Assembly (NCBI RefSeq): GCF_006715765.1
Contig: NZ_VFNV01000001.1
Coordinates: 1,054,001-1,118,000, forward strand
Reading direction: 5' to 3'
Length of the DNA: 64,000 nt
Source: Rarobacter incanus
GTDB lineage: Bacteria > Actinomycetota > Actinomycetes > Actinomycetales > Cellulomonadaceae
The translations under genes were made by a program, and so were the position numbers. This document shows, piece after piece, positions 35,754 to 44,181 of the stretch. Numbering within the stretch: the stretch's first letter is position 1; every line of letters starts with the position of its first letter. A model generated the notes under the pieces. That model was not told the origin of the DNA. It worked only from the letters and a program-made list of their open reading frames with translations, and did not search any database.

Positions 35754-36157
35754 TGCTTGACCCCGAGCAGGTCCACCACGAACACCAGCGTGTCGGTGCC
35801 GCCGATACCGGCCTGCGGCACGCCGCGGGCGCCGTACCCGAATTCCGGTGGGATGGACACCAGCACGCGCGACCCCACCTTCTTGCCCACCAGGGAATCG
35901 TCCCATCCCTTGATGACCATGCCGACGCCGATCGGGAAGTCGATGGACGAACCGCGCTTAAACGACGAGTCGAAGATGCCGCCATTCCAGATCTGGCCGT
36001 GGTAGTTCACGTCGATCGCATCGCCGGCGTTGATGACCTGCCCGTCCCCTTCGGAAAGAACCTGGACCTGCAGGCCGACGGGCGCATCCGGGGTCGGGAA
36101 AGTGAGGGTTGGTTCGTCGCCGAATTGCCCGGAAACGGTAGGTAGTTCTACAGACAC
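35750..36157 (-). CDS. FKBP-type peptidyl-prolyl cis-trans isomerase
   Basis: A 135-residue single-domain FKBP. Active-site segments are VNYHGQIWNGGIFDSSF, IGVGMVIKGWDDSLVG and IPPEFGYG. There is no signal peptide, so it is cytosolic. The GTG start follows AGGAG. It catalyses proline isomerisation during protein folding. Its stop is shared with the CTG start of the next gene, implying coupling. Confidence 0.93.
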   Translation of the reverse strand: MSVELPTVSGQFGDEPTLTFPTPDAPVGLQVQVLSEGDGQVINAGDAIDVNYHGQIWNGGIFDSSFKRGSSIDFPIGVGMVIKGWDDSLVGKKVGSRVLVSIPPEFGYGARGVPQAGIGGTDTLVFVVDLLGVKH

Positions 36158-36214
36158 GTTTTCTCCTGAGATTGTCGATGCCCACGGTTGCGGGCGGCTA
36201 GGAAGCCTATTTGA

Positions 36215-37024
36215 CTAGTTGTTGCGCAAGATGGCGAGCAGGCGCAGGAATTCAAGGTACAACCAGACCAGGGTGACGATCAGCCCAAACGCGGCGGTCC
36301 ACGCAACGTTCCGCGGCGCACCGGAGCTAATCGCGTTCTGGATCGAGTCGAAATCCGAGATGAGCGACATCGAGGCCAGCCCCACGGCGAACAGCCCGAT
36401 TCCGATGCCGAGGGGACCGCTGAACATTCCCCATCCGCTCAGTACGCCGGTCCACATGAGAACCAGGTTGATCAGCGAGAACAGCGCGTATCCGGCGATC
36501 GCGATCAACAGGAACTTGTTGAACTTGGGAGTAACGCGCACGCGGCCTGACTTGAACAGGAAGAGGCACGCCGCGAAGGTCGCAAAGGTCGCCAGTACCG
36601 CCTGCAAGACGATGCCGTCCCACGCCGCGTTGTATGCGGCGGATATGGCACCCAAGAACACGCCCTCGGCGACCGCGTATGCCAGGATCAGCACGGGGCT
36701 CGGTTTGCGTTTGAAGGAATTCACCAATCCCAGCACCATGCCGATCACCAGCGCCCCGAGCCAGACGGCGGGCATGGTCTCGGCAATCTGCCAGCCAATG
36801 ACGGCGGCCACGACCAGTAGTCCGAACACACCGGCCGTCTTCACGATGACGTCGTCGATCGTCAGCCGGTTCGTGTCGAGCGGTGAGGCCGCCGGGGCCT
36901 GGTACATCGTGTCGAGCTGGTTCGCATCGATCGTGCTGCCGGCGCCCACCGTCTGATCCGGGAATCGCTGCACGGTCGTGCCCGCGGTAAAGGTCTTGTT
37001 GTTACTGAAGATTGGGTTGCTCAC
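36215..37024 (-). CDS. Bax inhibitor-1/YccA-family membrane protein
   Basis: A 269-residue protein with a polar N-terminus of about 65 residues and seven membrane helices, ending LVWLYLEFLRLLAILRNN. SLISDFDSIQ near the end is the family di-Asp site of the pH-sensitive leak channel BsYetJ. The GTG start follows AGGAG. The longer open frame upstream is low-complexity and antisense to the reductase gene. Confidence 0.88.
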   Translation of the reverse strand: MSNPIFSNNKTFTAGTTVQRFPDQTVGAGSTIDANQLDTMYQAPAASPLDTNRLTIDDVIVKTAGVFGLLVVAAVIGWQIAETMPAVWLGALVIGMVLGLVNSFKRKPSPVLILAYAVAEGVFLGAISAAYNAAWDGIVLQAVLATFATFAACLFLFKSGRVRVTPKFNKFLLIAIAGYALFSLINLVLMWTGVLSGWGMFSGPLGIGIGLFAVGLASMSLISDFDSIQNAISSGAPRNVAWTAAFGLIVTLVWLYLEFLRLLAILRNN

Positions 37025-37137
37025 TGATGGCTCCTGGTTGGTCGATGATCGGCCAAAGGGACGCGCTTCGGACGCGAACCTTACAGGACACTCTAATGGG
37101 TGCCCCTGCATACCGGCTGAGTGGGACGATAGAAGGC

Positions 37138-38256
37138 ATGGATTCGCTCGACGCTCATAGCGAACACGGCTCCGTCGGCCCGCGCAACCCGCTCCAGGCA
37201 TCTGTCCTGTCGCGCCGGCTGCTCTCGGGCACCGGTTCGAGAAAGCAGGTGTGGCAAGTCGCCCTCTCTGCTTCATCCGCGGATCTGGGCGTGGTCCCGG
37301 GCGACAGCATCGGCGTCCTAGTGCCGAACCGCCCCGGGCTGGTCGATGCGGTCTTGGAAGCGCTCGGTATGCACGGGGACGAGGGCTCCCCCGCCCCGCA
37401 AGCATCCCTGCGCGAATGGTTGAGGTCCGACCGGGAACTGTCCATCCCCCCCGCGCGCCTGCTGCGGGTGGTGGGCGGGGCCGGCCCCTCCCACCACCGG
37501 ACCGCACCCGCCGACCCGGCGCAGGGGATCGACCACCTCCCCCGTCCGGACCTGCTTGACATCCTTTCGGACGCCGTCGCCGCAATCGGCTCGGCGGCCG
37601 CGATCAAGGCCCTGCGGCCTTTGCGTCCGCGCGCGTATTCCGTGTCGAGCGCCGCCGGACCGGCGCAACTGACCGTCGCCAGGCTCACCGCGGATTGGGC
37701 GGGGCGCAAACGGGTGGGGGTAGCCTCGTCGGTGCTCTGCGACGCCCGCAGCGACGACCCGCTGCGCCTGTTCGCGCTGCCCAACCCGGCATTTCACCTG
37801 CCCGCGGACGGCCGTCCCCTGATCATGGTCGCGGCCGGGACCGGCGTCGCGCCGTTTCGCGGATTCATCCAACAGTTGGCGGCCGGGGCGCCCACGCGGC
37901 GCAGCTGGTTGATGTACGGCGAACGCACGCGCAGCCACGATTTCATTTTCGAGGACGAGTTCCGCGCCTCCCTCGCGGCCGGCATCCTATCCCGCATGAC
38001 CACCGTTTTCTCGCGCCAGGGCGACCCCGTGCGCTACGTCCACGAGGCGATTGCCCAGCACGGCAGCGACATCGATGATTGGATCCGCGCCGGGGCGCGC
38101 GTCTTTGTGTGCGGGTCGCAGGGCGTCGTATCGAATGTGCGCGACGCGCTAGTCGCCGCTATCGGGGCCAGCCGCGGGTGGTCGCCGCTGCGGGCCGAGG
38201 CCCTGGTGGCGCAGCTGGAGGCCGACGGCGCCTACCTCGCCGACTCCTTTGGATAG
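37138..38256 (+). CDS. FAD/NADPH-binding reductase related to CysJ/P450 reductase C-terminal half
   Basis: A 372-residue flavoprotein lacking the flavodoxin domain of full sulfite or P450 reductases. Visible are the FAD-binding RAYSVSSA, a ribose/phosphate strand VGVASSVLCD, the NADPH site AAGTGVAPFRGFIQQL, and the VFVCGSQGVVSNVRDAL segment. The partner that receives electrons is not in the window. The last 108 bp overlap the 3' end of the convergent ccdA gene. Confidence 0.82.
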   Translation: MDSLDAHSEHGSVGPRNPLQASVLSRRLLSGTGSRKQVWQVALSASSADLGVVPGDSIGVLVPNRPGLVDAVLEALGMHGDEGSPAPQASLREWLRSDRELSIPPARLLRVVGGAGPSHHRTAPADPAQGIDHLPRPDLLDILSDAVAAIGSAAAIKALRPLRPRAYSVSSAAGPAQLTVARLTADWAGRKRVGVASSVLCDARSDDPLRLFALPNPAFHLPADGRPLIMVAAGTGVAPFRGFIQQLAAGAPTRRSWLMYGERTRSHDFIFEDEFRASLAAGILSRMTTVFSRQGDPVRYVHEAIAQHGSDIDDWIRAGARVFVCGSQGVVSNVRDALVAAIGASRGWSPLRAEALVAQLEADGAYLADSFG

Positions 38257-39060
38257 GTGCCTGCGGCGCATGTACCAGATCGCTGCCAGCACCCCGCTGG
38301 CAGCGACCGCCGCTCCGGCCACGATCACCGCGTCGGGCACGCCGGCGAGGCCGCTCAGGATCCCTGACTCCATGCGCGCCTGCGCCGACGCCCCGACGAT
38401 GGAGGGCAGGGCGGCGGTTCCGTCCGTCATCAGCAGCAGTGCGCCCACCGCGATGGTCAACAATCCGGCGACGACCTGCGTCACCGAGTTCTGCCACCCG
38501 CCGATCCGGATCATGCGCGGGCGAGCCAGCCAACGCACCTTTTCGACGCGGGTCCATGCGACCGCCATGATCAGCAGCGGGACTATCATTCCCGCCGCGA
38601 AGATCGCCAGCACCAGCCCGCCGTACAGGGCGTTCGCGCCCGCGGCGCTGATCGCCAGGATCGCTCCGAGGATCGGGCCGGCGCACACGCCCGCCAGCCC
38701 ATAGATGGTGCCGAGGAAGAAGACGGCGGCAATCGAGGTGCCGCGCACGGCGTGCCCGGTGTCCACGCCCGGGATCGTGATGCCGCCGACCTGCGCCGCC
38801 CCCAGCACCATGACCAGCGCCGCCAGCACCGCCATGACTGCCCCGCGGTGGCTCTGCACCGCCGCGCCGAAGCTGCCCGCCAGGACGCCCATCGGTACCA
38901 GCGTCGCCAGGAGCCCGAGGTAGAACACGCCCGTGCGTGACAGCAGCTGGCCCACTCCCATGAACGCGTAGGCGAAGAATGCGGGCAGCAGCATCACCGA
39001 ACAGGGGCTGACGATCGTGAGCAGGCCCCCAGCGAATGCGGCCGCGAACCCTATCTCCAC
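38149..39060 (-). CDS. ccdA: CcdA/DsbD-type membrane thiol-redox protein
   Basis: A 303-residue protein with about six to seven membrane helices and the two redox cysteines Cys20 (VSPCSVMLLP) and Cys126 (AGVCAGPILG), which pass electrons from cytoplasmic thioredoxin to the exterior. It starts at a GTG directly after the stop of the DsbA-like gene. Its final 35 codons are read antisense to the reductase gene, an unusually long convergent overlap; the basic end is unlike the family, so the stop may have been displaced. Confidence 0.88.
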   Translation of the reverse strand: MEIGFAAAFAGGLLTIVSPCSVMLLPAFFAYAFMGVGQLLSRTGVFYLGLLATLVPMGVLAGSFGAAVQSHRGAVMAVLAALVMVLGAAQVGGITIPGVDTGHAVRGTSIAAVFFLGTIYGLAGVCAGPILGAILAISAAGANALYGGLVLAIFAAGMIVPLLIMAVAWTRVEKVRWLARPRMIRIGGWQNSVTQVVAGLLTIAVGALLLMTDGTAALPSIVGASAQARMESGILSGLAGVPDAVIVAGAAVAASGVLAAIWYMRRRHLSKGVGEVGAVGLQLRHQGLGPQRRPPAAGPDSGD

Positions 39061-39852
39061 CTACTGGCCCGCCTGCCCCAACTGCGCCTCGATGACCTGC
39101 CGGAAGGTGTCGATCGATTGCGCTCCCGACAGGACCTGGTCGCCCACGACGAAGTACGGCACGGCGGTGACGCCGAGCTGCTGCGCGGTTGCTGTTGCCG
39201 CGTCGACCTGCGCGCCCAAGTCCGCACTACCCAGATCGTTGCGGAACGCATCGAGGTCGGGCATCTGCGCCTTTTGCGCGAAGCCGACCAGCTTGTCGGT
39301 CGGAAGGTCCGGGTGCCCCGATTGCGGCGCCGCCGCGTAGAGCACCTCCATGAATTCGAGGAAACGGCCCTGCTTCGCGGCCGCCCGCCCCGCGATCGCG
39401 GCGGCCCTGGAGTCCTCGCCGAAGAAGACTACATCGTGGAATTCGTAGCGGACCTTGCCCGTCTCGATGTATTCCTTGTAGAGCGTTGGGAAGGTGTCGT
39501 TTGCGAAGGCCGCGCAAAACGGGCACCGATAGTCGGCCCATTCGACGATCGTGACCGGGGCGTCCGCCGAGCCGAAAGCCATCGCGTCGCCGTCCTCGGC
39601 GCGGGCGACCGTGGCGGCCGTGAGGTTCGCCGCGGCGGTTTGGTCGTCGCTCGCTGCCGCCGTTGCGTCGCTTCCGTCCCCCGCCTGACCGCTCGCCCCG
39701 GAAGTCTTGGCGGCGCCTTGGGTCATTTCACCGGCCAGAACCACCGCCAGGAACGCGGCGATCACCCCGAGAATGAGGGCGACGGTCTTCCACCTTCGCA
39801 CCTGTCGAACCAGGTCTTGAGCCGACACTTCGATACGGGTGGGGGTAATCAC
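39061..39852 (-). CDS. Membrane-anchored DsbA-like thiol-disulfide oxidoreductase
   Basis: A 263-residue protein: cytoplasmic start, one membrane helix (about 23-42), a Ser/Ala/Gly linker, then a thioredoxin-fold DSBA domain with CPFC (Cys110, Cys113) and the cis-Pro loop GVTAVPYF. It probably oxidises or isomerises disulfides outside the membrane and is kept in redox balance by the CcdA protein encoded immediately downstream. Confidence 0.9.
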   Translation of the reverse strand: MITPTRIEVSAQDLVRQVRRWKTVALILGVIAAFLAVVLAGEMTQGAAKTSGASGQAGDGSDATAAASDDQTAAANLTAATVARAEDGDAMAFGSADAPVTIVEWADYRCPFCAAFANDTFPTLYKEYIETGKVRYEFHDVVFFGEDSRAAAIAGRAAAKQGRFLEFMEVLYAAAPQSGHPDLPTDKLVGFAQKAQMPDLDAFRNDLGSADLGAQVDAATATAQQLGVTAVPYFVVGDQVLSGAQSIDTFRQVIEAQLGQAGQ

Positions 39853-39898
39853 GGTTCCACCCTAGTCTCGTCGGCGAAATAGCGCCAAAAGGCCGTGC

Positions 39899-40045
39899 TG
39901 GCGGGGCGGCCCCCGATGCGGGGCGACCCTCAGGTGCGGGGCGGCCCCCGATGCGGGGCGACCCTCAGGTGCGGGGCGGCCCCCGATGCGGGGCGGCCCC
40001 AAGTGCGGGGCGACCCCCGGTGGCGCGACCCCCGGTGCGGGGCGC
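39899..40045. repeat. GC-rich short tandem repeats next to tRNA-Leu
   Basis: Alternating units GGGGCGGCCCCCGATGC and GGGGCGACCCTCAGGTGC repeat with a 35-bp period, then decay into shorter CCCCCGGTG variants toward 40045. No function is evident; slippage of a GC-rich minisatellite is likely. Confidence 0.8.
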
Positions 40046-40097
40046 CGTTCTCCACGGCGCGTCGCCGCGCCGCGCGCGGGCGATCGTTGAGCACCCG

Positions 40098-40171
40098 TGC
40101 CCCCAGTGGGATTCGAACCCACACTGGACCGATTTTAAGTCGGTTGCCTCTGCCGATTGGGCTATGGGGGC
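40098..40171 (-). tRNA. tRNA-Leu(UAA), short variable arm
   Basis: The 74-base cloverleaf has acceptor GCCCCCA/TGGGGGC, anticodon stem ACCGA/TCGGT with loop CTTAAAA (anticodon UAA), T-arm GTGGG-TTCGAAT-CCCAC and discriminator A; CCA is not encoded. The variable region is only 5 bases (CCAGT), unlike the long class II arm normal for tRNA-Leu. The D-stem has one C-A mismatch. Confidence 0.92.
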
Positions 40172-40180
40172 GACCGCGGA

Positions 40181-40253
40181 TGTCGGGCGCCTGGCGACAG
40201 GCACCCGACACGCGGGCCGTGATCTTTGCGAACGGGTCGCGTTCGCAAAGATC
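40181..40253. terminator. Two strong hairpins between ndh and tRNA-Leu
   Basis: The first (40181-40210) pairs TGTCGGG-c-GCCTG with CAGGC-a-CCCGACA, 12 pairs with one mismatch and a 4-base loop. The second (40221-40253) is a perfect 14-bp stem, GATCTTTGCGAACG with CGTTCGCAAAGATC and a 5-base loop, beginning 8 bp after the ndh stop. Together they isolate ndh from the tRNA gene; neither has a U-tract. Confidence 0.7.
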
Positions 40254-40261
40254 GTGTCGAG

Positions 40262-41683
40262 TTACTTGGCGGGAGCCGCATCCTTGGCGGGCTCGGCGGG
40301 AGCCGCATCCTTGGCGGGCTCGGCGGCGGCCGCTGGCTTCGGCTTGGGCGCCGAGGCGACACGGAAGCTGGCACGCGGGTCGGCCGTGGCGCTGAGCGGC
40401 AGCAGTTCGCGGCCCAGGAACGTTGCGGACATCCACCCGAACACGATGCGCGTCTTGCGGCTCGGAGTCGGCATCGCCATGACGTGGTAGGCGCGGTGCG
40501 CCATCCAGGCCGGCCAGCCCTTTAACTTCACGACGCCGAACAGCACCGCGACGCCCTTGTGCAGGCCCAGCGAGGCGACCGTTCCCAGGTTCTTGTGGCG
40601 GTATTCCTTGACGGGACGGGCCGACAGGCTGGCGGCGAGGTTATCGGCCAGGACCTTCGCCTCGCGGATCGCGTGCTGCGCGTTGGGCGGGCAGAACTTG
40701 CCCTCGTTGTGCAGGTCGGGGACCGCCGAGCAGTCGCCGGCGCCCCACGCCCCGGGAATCACGTTGCCGTCCTCGTCAACGACCTGCAAGGTCGCGCTCA
40801 CCGTCAGGCGGCCCAGCTTGTCGGTCGGCAGATCGGATTCGCCGATGACCGGGTTGGCGCGCACCCCAGCGGTCCACACGATCGTGTCGGAATCGAATTC
40901 GACACCCGTGGACGTCACAACGTGGCCCTCGATGCAGGACGAAAGGAAGGTCGAAAGGTGAACCTCGATGCCGCGGCGGCGCAGGTTCGCAAGCCCGTAT
41001 TGCGCCATTTCGAGGGGCAACTCGGGCAGGATCCGGTCGGCACCTTCAATCACGACGAACTTGAGTTCCGACTCATCGATCGAGTCGATGCGACGCACGG
41101 CGGCGCGGGCCATGTCTTCGGCCTCGCCCACCGCTTCGATCCCCGCGAAGCCACCACCGATAAAGGTGAAGGTCAGCAACCGCTTGCGCAGGTCGGCGTC
41201 CTGCGTGTGCTTCGCGATGAAGATCCGGTCAAGGATTTTGTTGCGCAGGTACAGCGCCTCTTCGACGTGCTTGAAGCCGATTGCCTCCTCGGCCAACCCA
41301 GGAATTGGCAGCGTCCGCGCGATCGACCCAAGGCCCACAACCAACTCGTCGTAGGCGATGTCGAAGTCGTCGCCGATGGCCGGCGAAACGGTGACCTTTT
41401 TGTCTGCGTGGTTGATTTGCGTGACCTTGGCTTGCACCACCTCCACGCCGCGCAACGCGCGCAGGAACGGGGCCACTACCTCGCGCCCGCCGATGGCCCC
41501 CGAACCGACCTCGGGCAAGAACGGCGCGTACGTCATGTAGGGAAGCGCGTCGACCACCGTGATGCGGGCACGGGACCCGAGGCGACGCCGCAGGCGGCGG
41601 GCCGAATAAAGACCAACTGAACCACCGCCGAGAACAAGAATTCGGGGCGCACCAGACTTATTAGTCAAAGACGAACTAGACAC
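40262..41683 (-). CDS. ndh: Type II NADH dehydrogenase
   Basis: A 473-residue single-subunit NADH:quinone oxidoreductase (NDH-2). It has the FAD-binding GGGSVGLYSARRL, the NADH-binding FIGGGFAGIEAVGE and the WGAGDCSAVPD FAD site; the C-terminal amphipathic segment (WPAWMAHRAYHVMAM) anchors it to the membrane. It feeds electrons to menaquinone without pumping protons. The extreme C-terminus holds a duplicated AEPAKDAAP repeat. Confidence 0.94.
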   Translation of the reverse strand: MSSSSLTNKSGAPRILVLGGGSVGLYSARRLRRRLGSRARITVVDALPYMTYAPFLPEVGSGAIGGREVVAPFLRALRGVEVVQAKVTQINHADKKVTVSPAIGDDFDIAYDELVVGLGSIARTLPIPGLAEEAIGFKHVEEALYLRNKILDRIFIAKHTQDADLRKRLLTFTFIGGGFAGIEAVGEAEDMARAAVRRIDSIDESELKFVVIEGADRILPELPLEMAQYGLANLRRRGIEVHLSTFLSSCIEGHVVTSTGVEFDSDTIVWTAGVRANPVIGESDLPTDKLGRLTVSATLQVVDEDGNVIPGAWGAGDCSAVPDLHNEGKFCPPNAQHAIREAKVLADNLAASLSARPVKEYRHKNLGTVASLGLHKGVAVLFGVVKLKGWPAWMAHRAYHVMAMPTPSRKTRIVFGWMSATFLGRELLPLSATADPRASFRVASAPKPKPAAAAEPAKDAAPAEPAKDAAPAK

Positions 41684-41868
41684 ACGGGTCTCCTGGGAAG
41701 AAACGAATCGATTCCATATCAGACTACGCCAGCATGGACTTTGTCAGAAATTGAGAGGGATTGTGACGTCGCTTACGCGGGCAGCGAAACGCCGCCGCGC
41801 GACGCCCTGCGGCCGCGCGACTTCGTCACCATTGCGCGCCGCAGCATCGTCAGCGCCGCGCGCCGCTC

Positions 41869-42840
41869 CTAGTCGACCAGCGACCAGGCGATTCCGTCCA
41901 AGATGTCATGCTCGGACGTCAGAACCCGCGACAGGGTGCGGCCCGCACCGGCGACCTCGGCGCACACGCGCGCCACCACCTCGGACCACACCAGCGCCCC
42001 GGCGGCGATGACGTCCACGCGCCCGGGATGCATGAAACCCAGCCCGGCCCGGTAGTCGCGGTCCCCGGTGTACAGGGCGCGCGCCGCCTCCTGCACCTGC
42101 TCGGGGGTGAGCATTGCGCCGTTGATGCGTGCTGGATCGTACCGGTCCAGCCCCAGGGCCAGCGCCGTTACGGTCGTGATCGACCCGGCCAGGCCCACCA
42201 AGGTCTCCGTCCTGCTCAGATCCACGTGCCGGCGTGCCTCGTCCAGGGCGGCCCGCACGTCGGCGCGCGCTCCCTCAAGTTCCGCGGGCGTCGGCGGGTC
42301 GGAGCGCATGTGCCGCTCGGTCATCCGCACGCAACCGACATTCATCGACCAGGCCCCCTGCGGGGCATTGTCGCCCAGCACGATTTCCGTCGATCCGCCG
42401 CCCAGGTCCACGACCAGGTACGGGCCCGGGTACACCCCACCGAAGACCCCGGTGGCGCCGCGAAACGACAAGGCGGCCTCCTCTTGCCCGGAGATAACCT
42501 CGGGGACCACGCCAAGGATCTGCTTGACCCCGTCGAAGAATGCGTCGCGGTTCGAGGCGTCGCGCGTCGCCGATGTGGCAACAAACCGCACCCGCGTCGC
42601 GCCCAGTTCGTCGATCCGCGCCTTGTAGGCGCGCGTTTGCGCGAGCGTTCGCTCCAGCGCGACCGGGTCCAGTTGCCCGGTACGGTCGACGCCCTGCCCC
42701 AGGCGGACCACGGTCATGGTGCGCTCAAGATCGCGCAGCGTGCTGGTCCGCGGATCGACGTCGGCCACCAGCAACCGGATCGAGTTGGTGCCGCAATCGA
42801 TGGCCGCGACGCGCGTTGGTTGTTCAGTCATGACGCTCAT
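41869..42840 (-). CDS. ppx: Ppx/GppA-family exopolyphosphatase
   Basis: A 323-residue member of the sugar-kinase/Hsp70 fold with AIDCGTNSIRLLVAD (phosphate 1), SGQEEAALSFRG and VVDLGGGSTEI motifs. It hydrolyses polyphosphate or pppGpp; the short single-domain form is typical of actinobacterial Ppx1/Ppx2. Alternative ATGs lie at 42840 and 42831. It follows DUF501 and ftsB in the conserved Rv1024-Rv1026 order. The 185 bp between it and ndh show no gene. Confidence 0.92.
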   Translation of the reverse strand: MSVMTEQPTRVAAIDCGTNSIRLLVADVDPRTSTLRDLERTMTVVRLGQGVDRTGQLDPVALERTLAQTRAYKARIDELGATRVRFVATSATRDASNRDAFFDGVKQILGVVPEVISGQEEAALSFRGATGVFGGVYPGPYLVVDLGGGSTEIVLGDNAPQGAWSMNVGCVRMTERHMRSDPPTPAELEGARADVRAALDEARRHVDLSRTETLVGLAGSITTVTALALGLDRYDPARINGAMLTPEQVQEAARALYTGDRDYRAGLGFMHPGRVDVIAAGALVWSEVVARVCAEVAGAGRTLSRVLTSEHDILDGIAWSLVD

Positions 42841-42864
42841 TTCTAGGTAAGGGGGCTACCATAA

Positions 42865-43494
42865 TCATGCGGATTCCGCGTCGGAGTGCGGGCGCGCCAC
42901 GCATTGGCACCGGGCGGGGTCGTAGAGCCGGGCCCGGATCGCCATGGCCAGCGCCTCGTCCCCGAGCGGGTTGATGCCGGGGCCGGCGCTAAGCGCGTGC
43001 GCGAAAAGAACGTGGAGGCATTTGACCCGGGTGGGCATGCCGCCCGCCGAGATCCCGGCGATTTCGGGGACATCCCCAAGCGCCTCCCGCTCGGCCAGGT
43101 AGGCGCGGTGCGCCGCACCGTAGGCTGCGGCCAGGCGCGCATCCGCCTCCAGCCTCGCCGTCATCTCCTTCATCACGCCCGCTGCCTCAAGGGTGCTTGC
43201 CGCCGCGGTGAGCGCCGGATGGGTCAGGTAGAACAGCGTCGGGAACGGGGTGCCGTCCGGCAGGCGCGGCGCGGTCTTGACCGCGAGCGGGCGACCGCAC
43301 GCGCACCGCGCGCTGATCCCGACGATGCCGCGCGGGGTGCGGCCCAACTGCCAGTTCACCTCGGCGATGTCACCGGGGGAAGGGGTGTGGGAGCGCTCGT
43401 CCTGCGATGTACTGAGCCGCGATATCGCCAGGCGATCCGCATCGCTCAACGTTGCCGGCGGGAACTGTTCGGTGGTCGTTTCGGGTGCTTGCAC
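42865..43494 (-). CDS. DUF501 domain protein
   Basis: About 209 residues of the actinobacterial DUF501 family. Conserved features are the CACGRP motif, TLFYLTHP and GGMPTRVKCLHVLFAHALSAGPGINPLGD; the paired cysteines suggest a metal site. It always lies between ftsB and ppx, but its function is unknown. The GTG at 43494 is chosen because the start codons further up give atypical residues; the start is uncertain. Confidence 0.87.
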   Translation of the reverse strand: MQAPETTTEQFPPATLSDADRLAISRLSTSQDERSHTPSPGDIAEVNWQLGRTPRGIVGISARCACGRPLAVKTAPRLPDGTPFPTLFYLTHPALTAAASTLEAAGVMKEMTARLEADARLAAAYGAAHRAYLAEREALGDVPEIAGISAGGMPTRVKCLHVLFAHALSAGPGINPLGDEALAMAIRARLYDPARCQCVARPHSDAESA

Positions 43495-43577
43495 CCCACT
43501 ATTGTGCCTGCATCCGCGCACCGACATTTGCATAACGGACGAGGCCCGCGCCCCCGCCGCACCTGTTTTCCGATTAG

Positions 43578-44078
43578 TTATTGGTTCGCGGACGGGTCGG
43601 CGGCGCTCGCCGATTCGGCACTCACGTTGGAGTTTCCGGCGACCTCGATCGACTCCCAGAGCGTCCCGTACCAGGAGTCTTCCTTGCCGATCGGGAACGT
43701 GACCGCCCCCGGCTCGATGGCCTGCCCCGTCTTGGGATTAGTCTCATCGACGACGGTTTGCGGGTCGATCACGCGGTAACGGGTTTCGCCGTCGTAGCCG
43801 TAGCTGAGGCGCTCGCGCGCCTGCGCTTCCACGTATTTCTGGTCCGACCAGCGATCAATTTCGGTCTGCAACTGTGAGTTCGTCGATTTCGCCTGCGATA
43901 GCTGCTGTTCGAGTTGGCGCGTCTGAGACTGCTGGTCGACGTAACGCATCGCCGTCGGGACCACGACCGCCAGGGCGCCCAACGCCGCAATCGCCATGAT
44001 GAGCACCCGCACCGAGGTCGGGCCGACCCACCGCAACCGCTCGGGGCGGGGGCGGTCGACGGATACGCGCGGGCTCAT
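43578..44078 (-). CDS. ftsB: FtsB/DivIC-type septum formation initiator
   Basis: A 166-residue bitopic division protein: a basic cytoplasmic segment, one membrane helix (about 25-46), and an extracytoplasmic coiled coil of about 40 residues (QTRQLEQQLSQAKSTNSQLQ) followed by QKYVEAQARERLSYGY. FtsB bridges FtsL and FtsQ in the divisome. The ATG at 44078 is chosen over an in-frame extension. The eno gene that usually precedes it is absent here. Confidence 0.9.
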   Translation of the reverse strand: MSPRVSVDRPRPERLRWVGPTSVRVLIMAIAALGALAVVVPTAMRYVDQQSQTRQLEQQLSQAKSTNSQLQTEIDRWSDQKYVEAQARERLSYGYDGETRYRVIDPQTVVDETNPKTGQAIEPGAVTFPIGKEDSWYGTLWESIEVAGNSNVSAESASAADPSANQ

Positions 44079-44181
44079 GGGTTCGATTTTGCCGCCCGTA
44101 CCTGGGAATCGAGCTCGCGGCGCGCGGGGGTGACGCCACCTGGTCCCCGCCAACCGCGCCGGCGCGGCGCGCCCGCAACCG

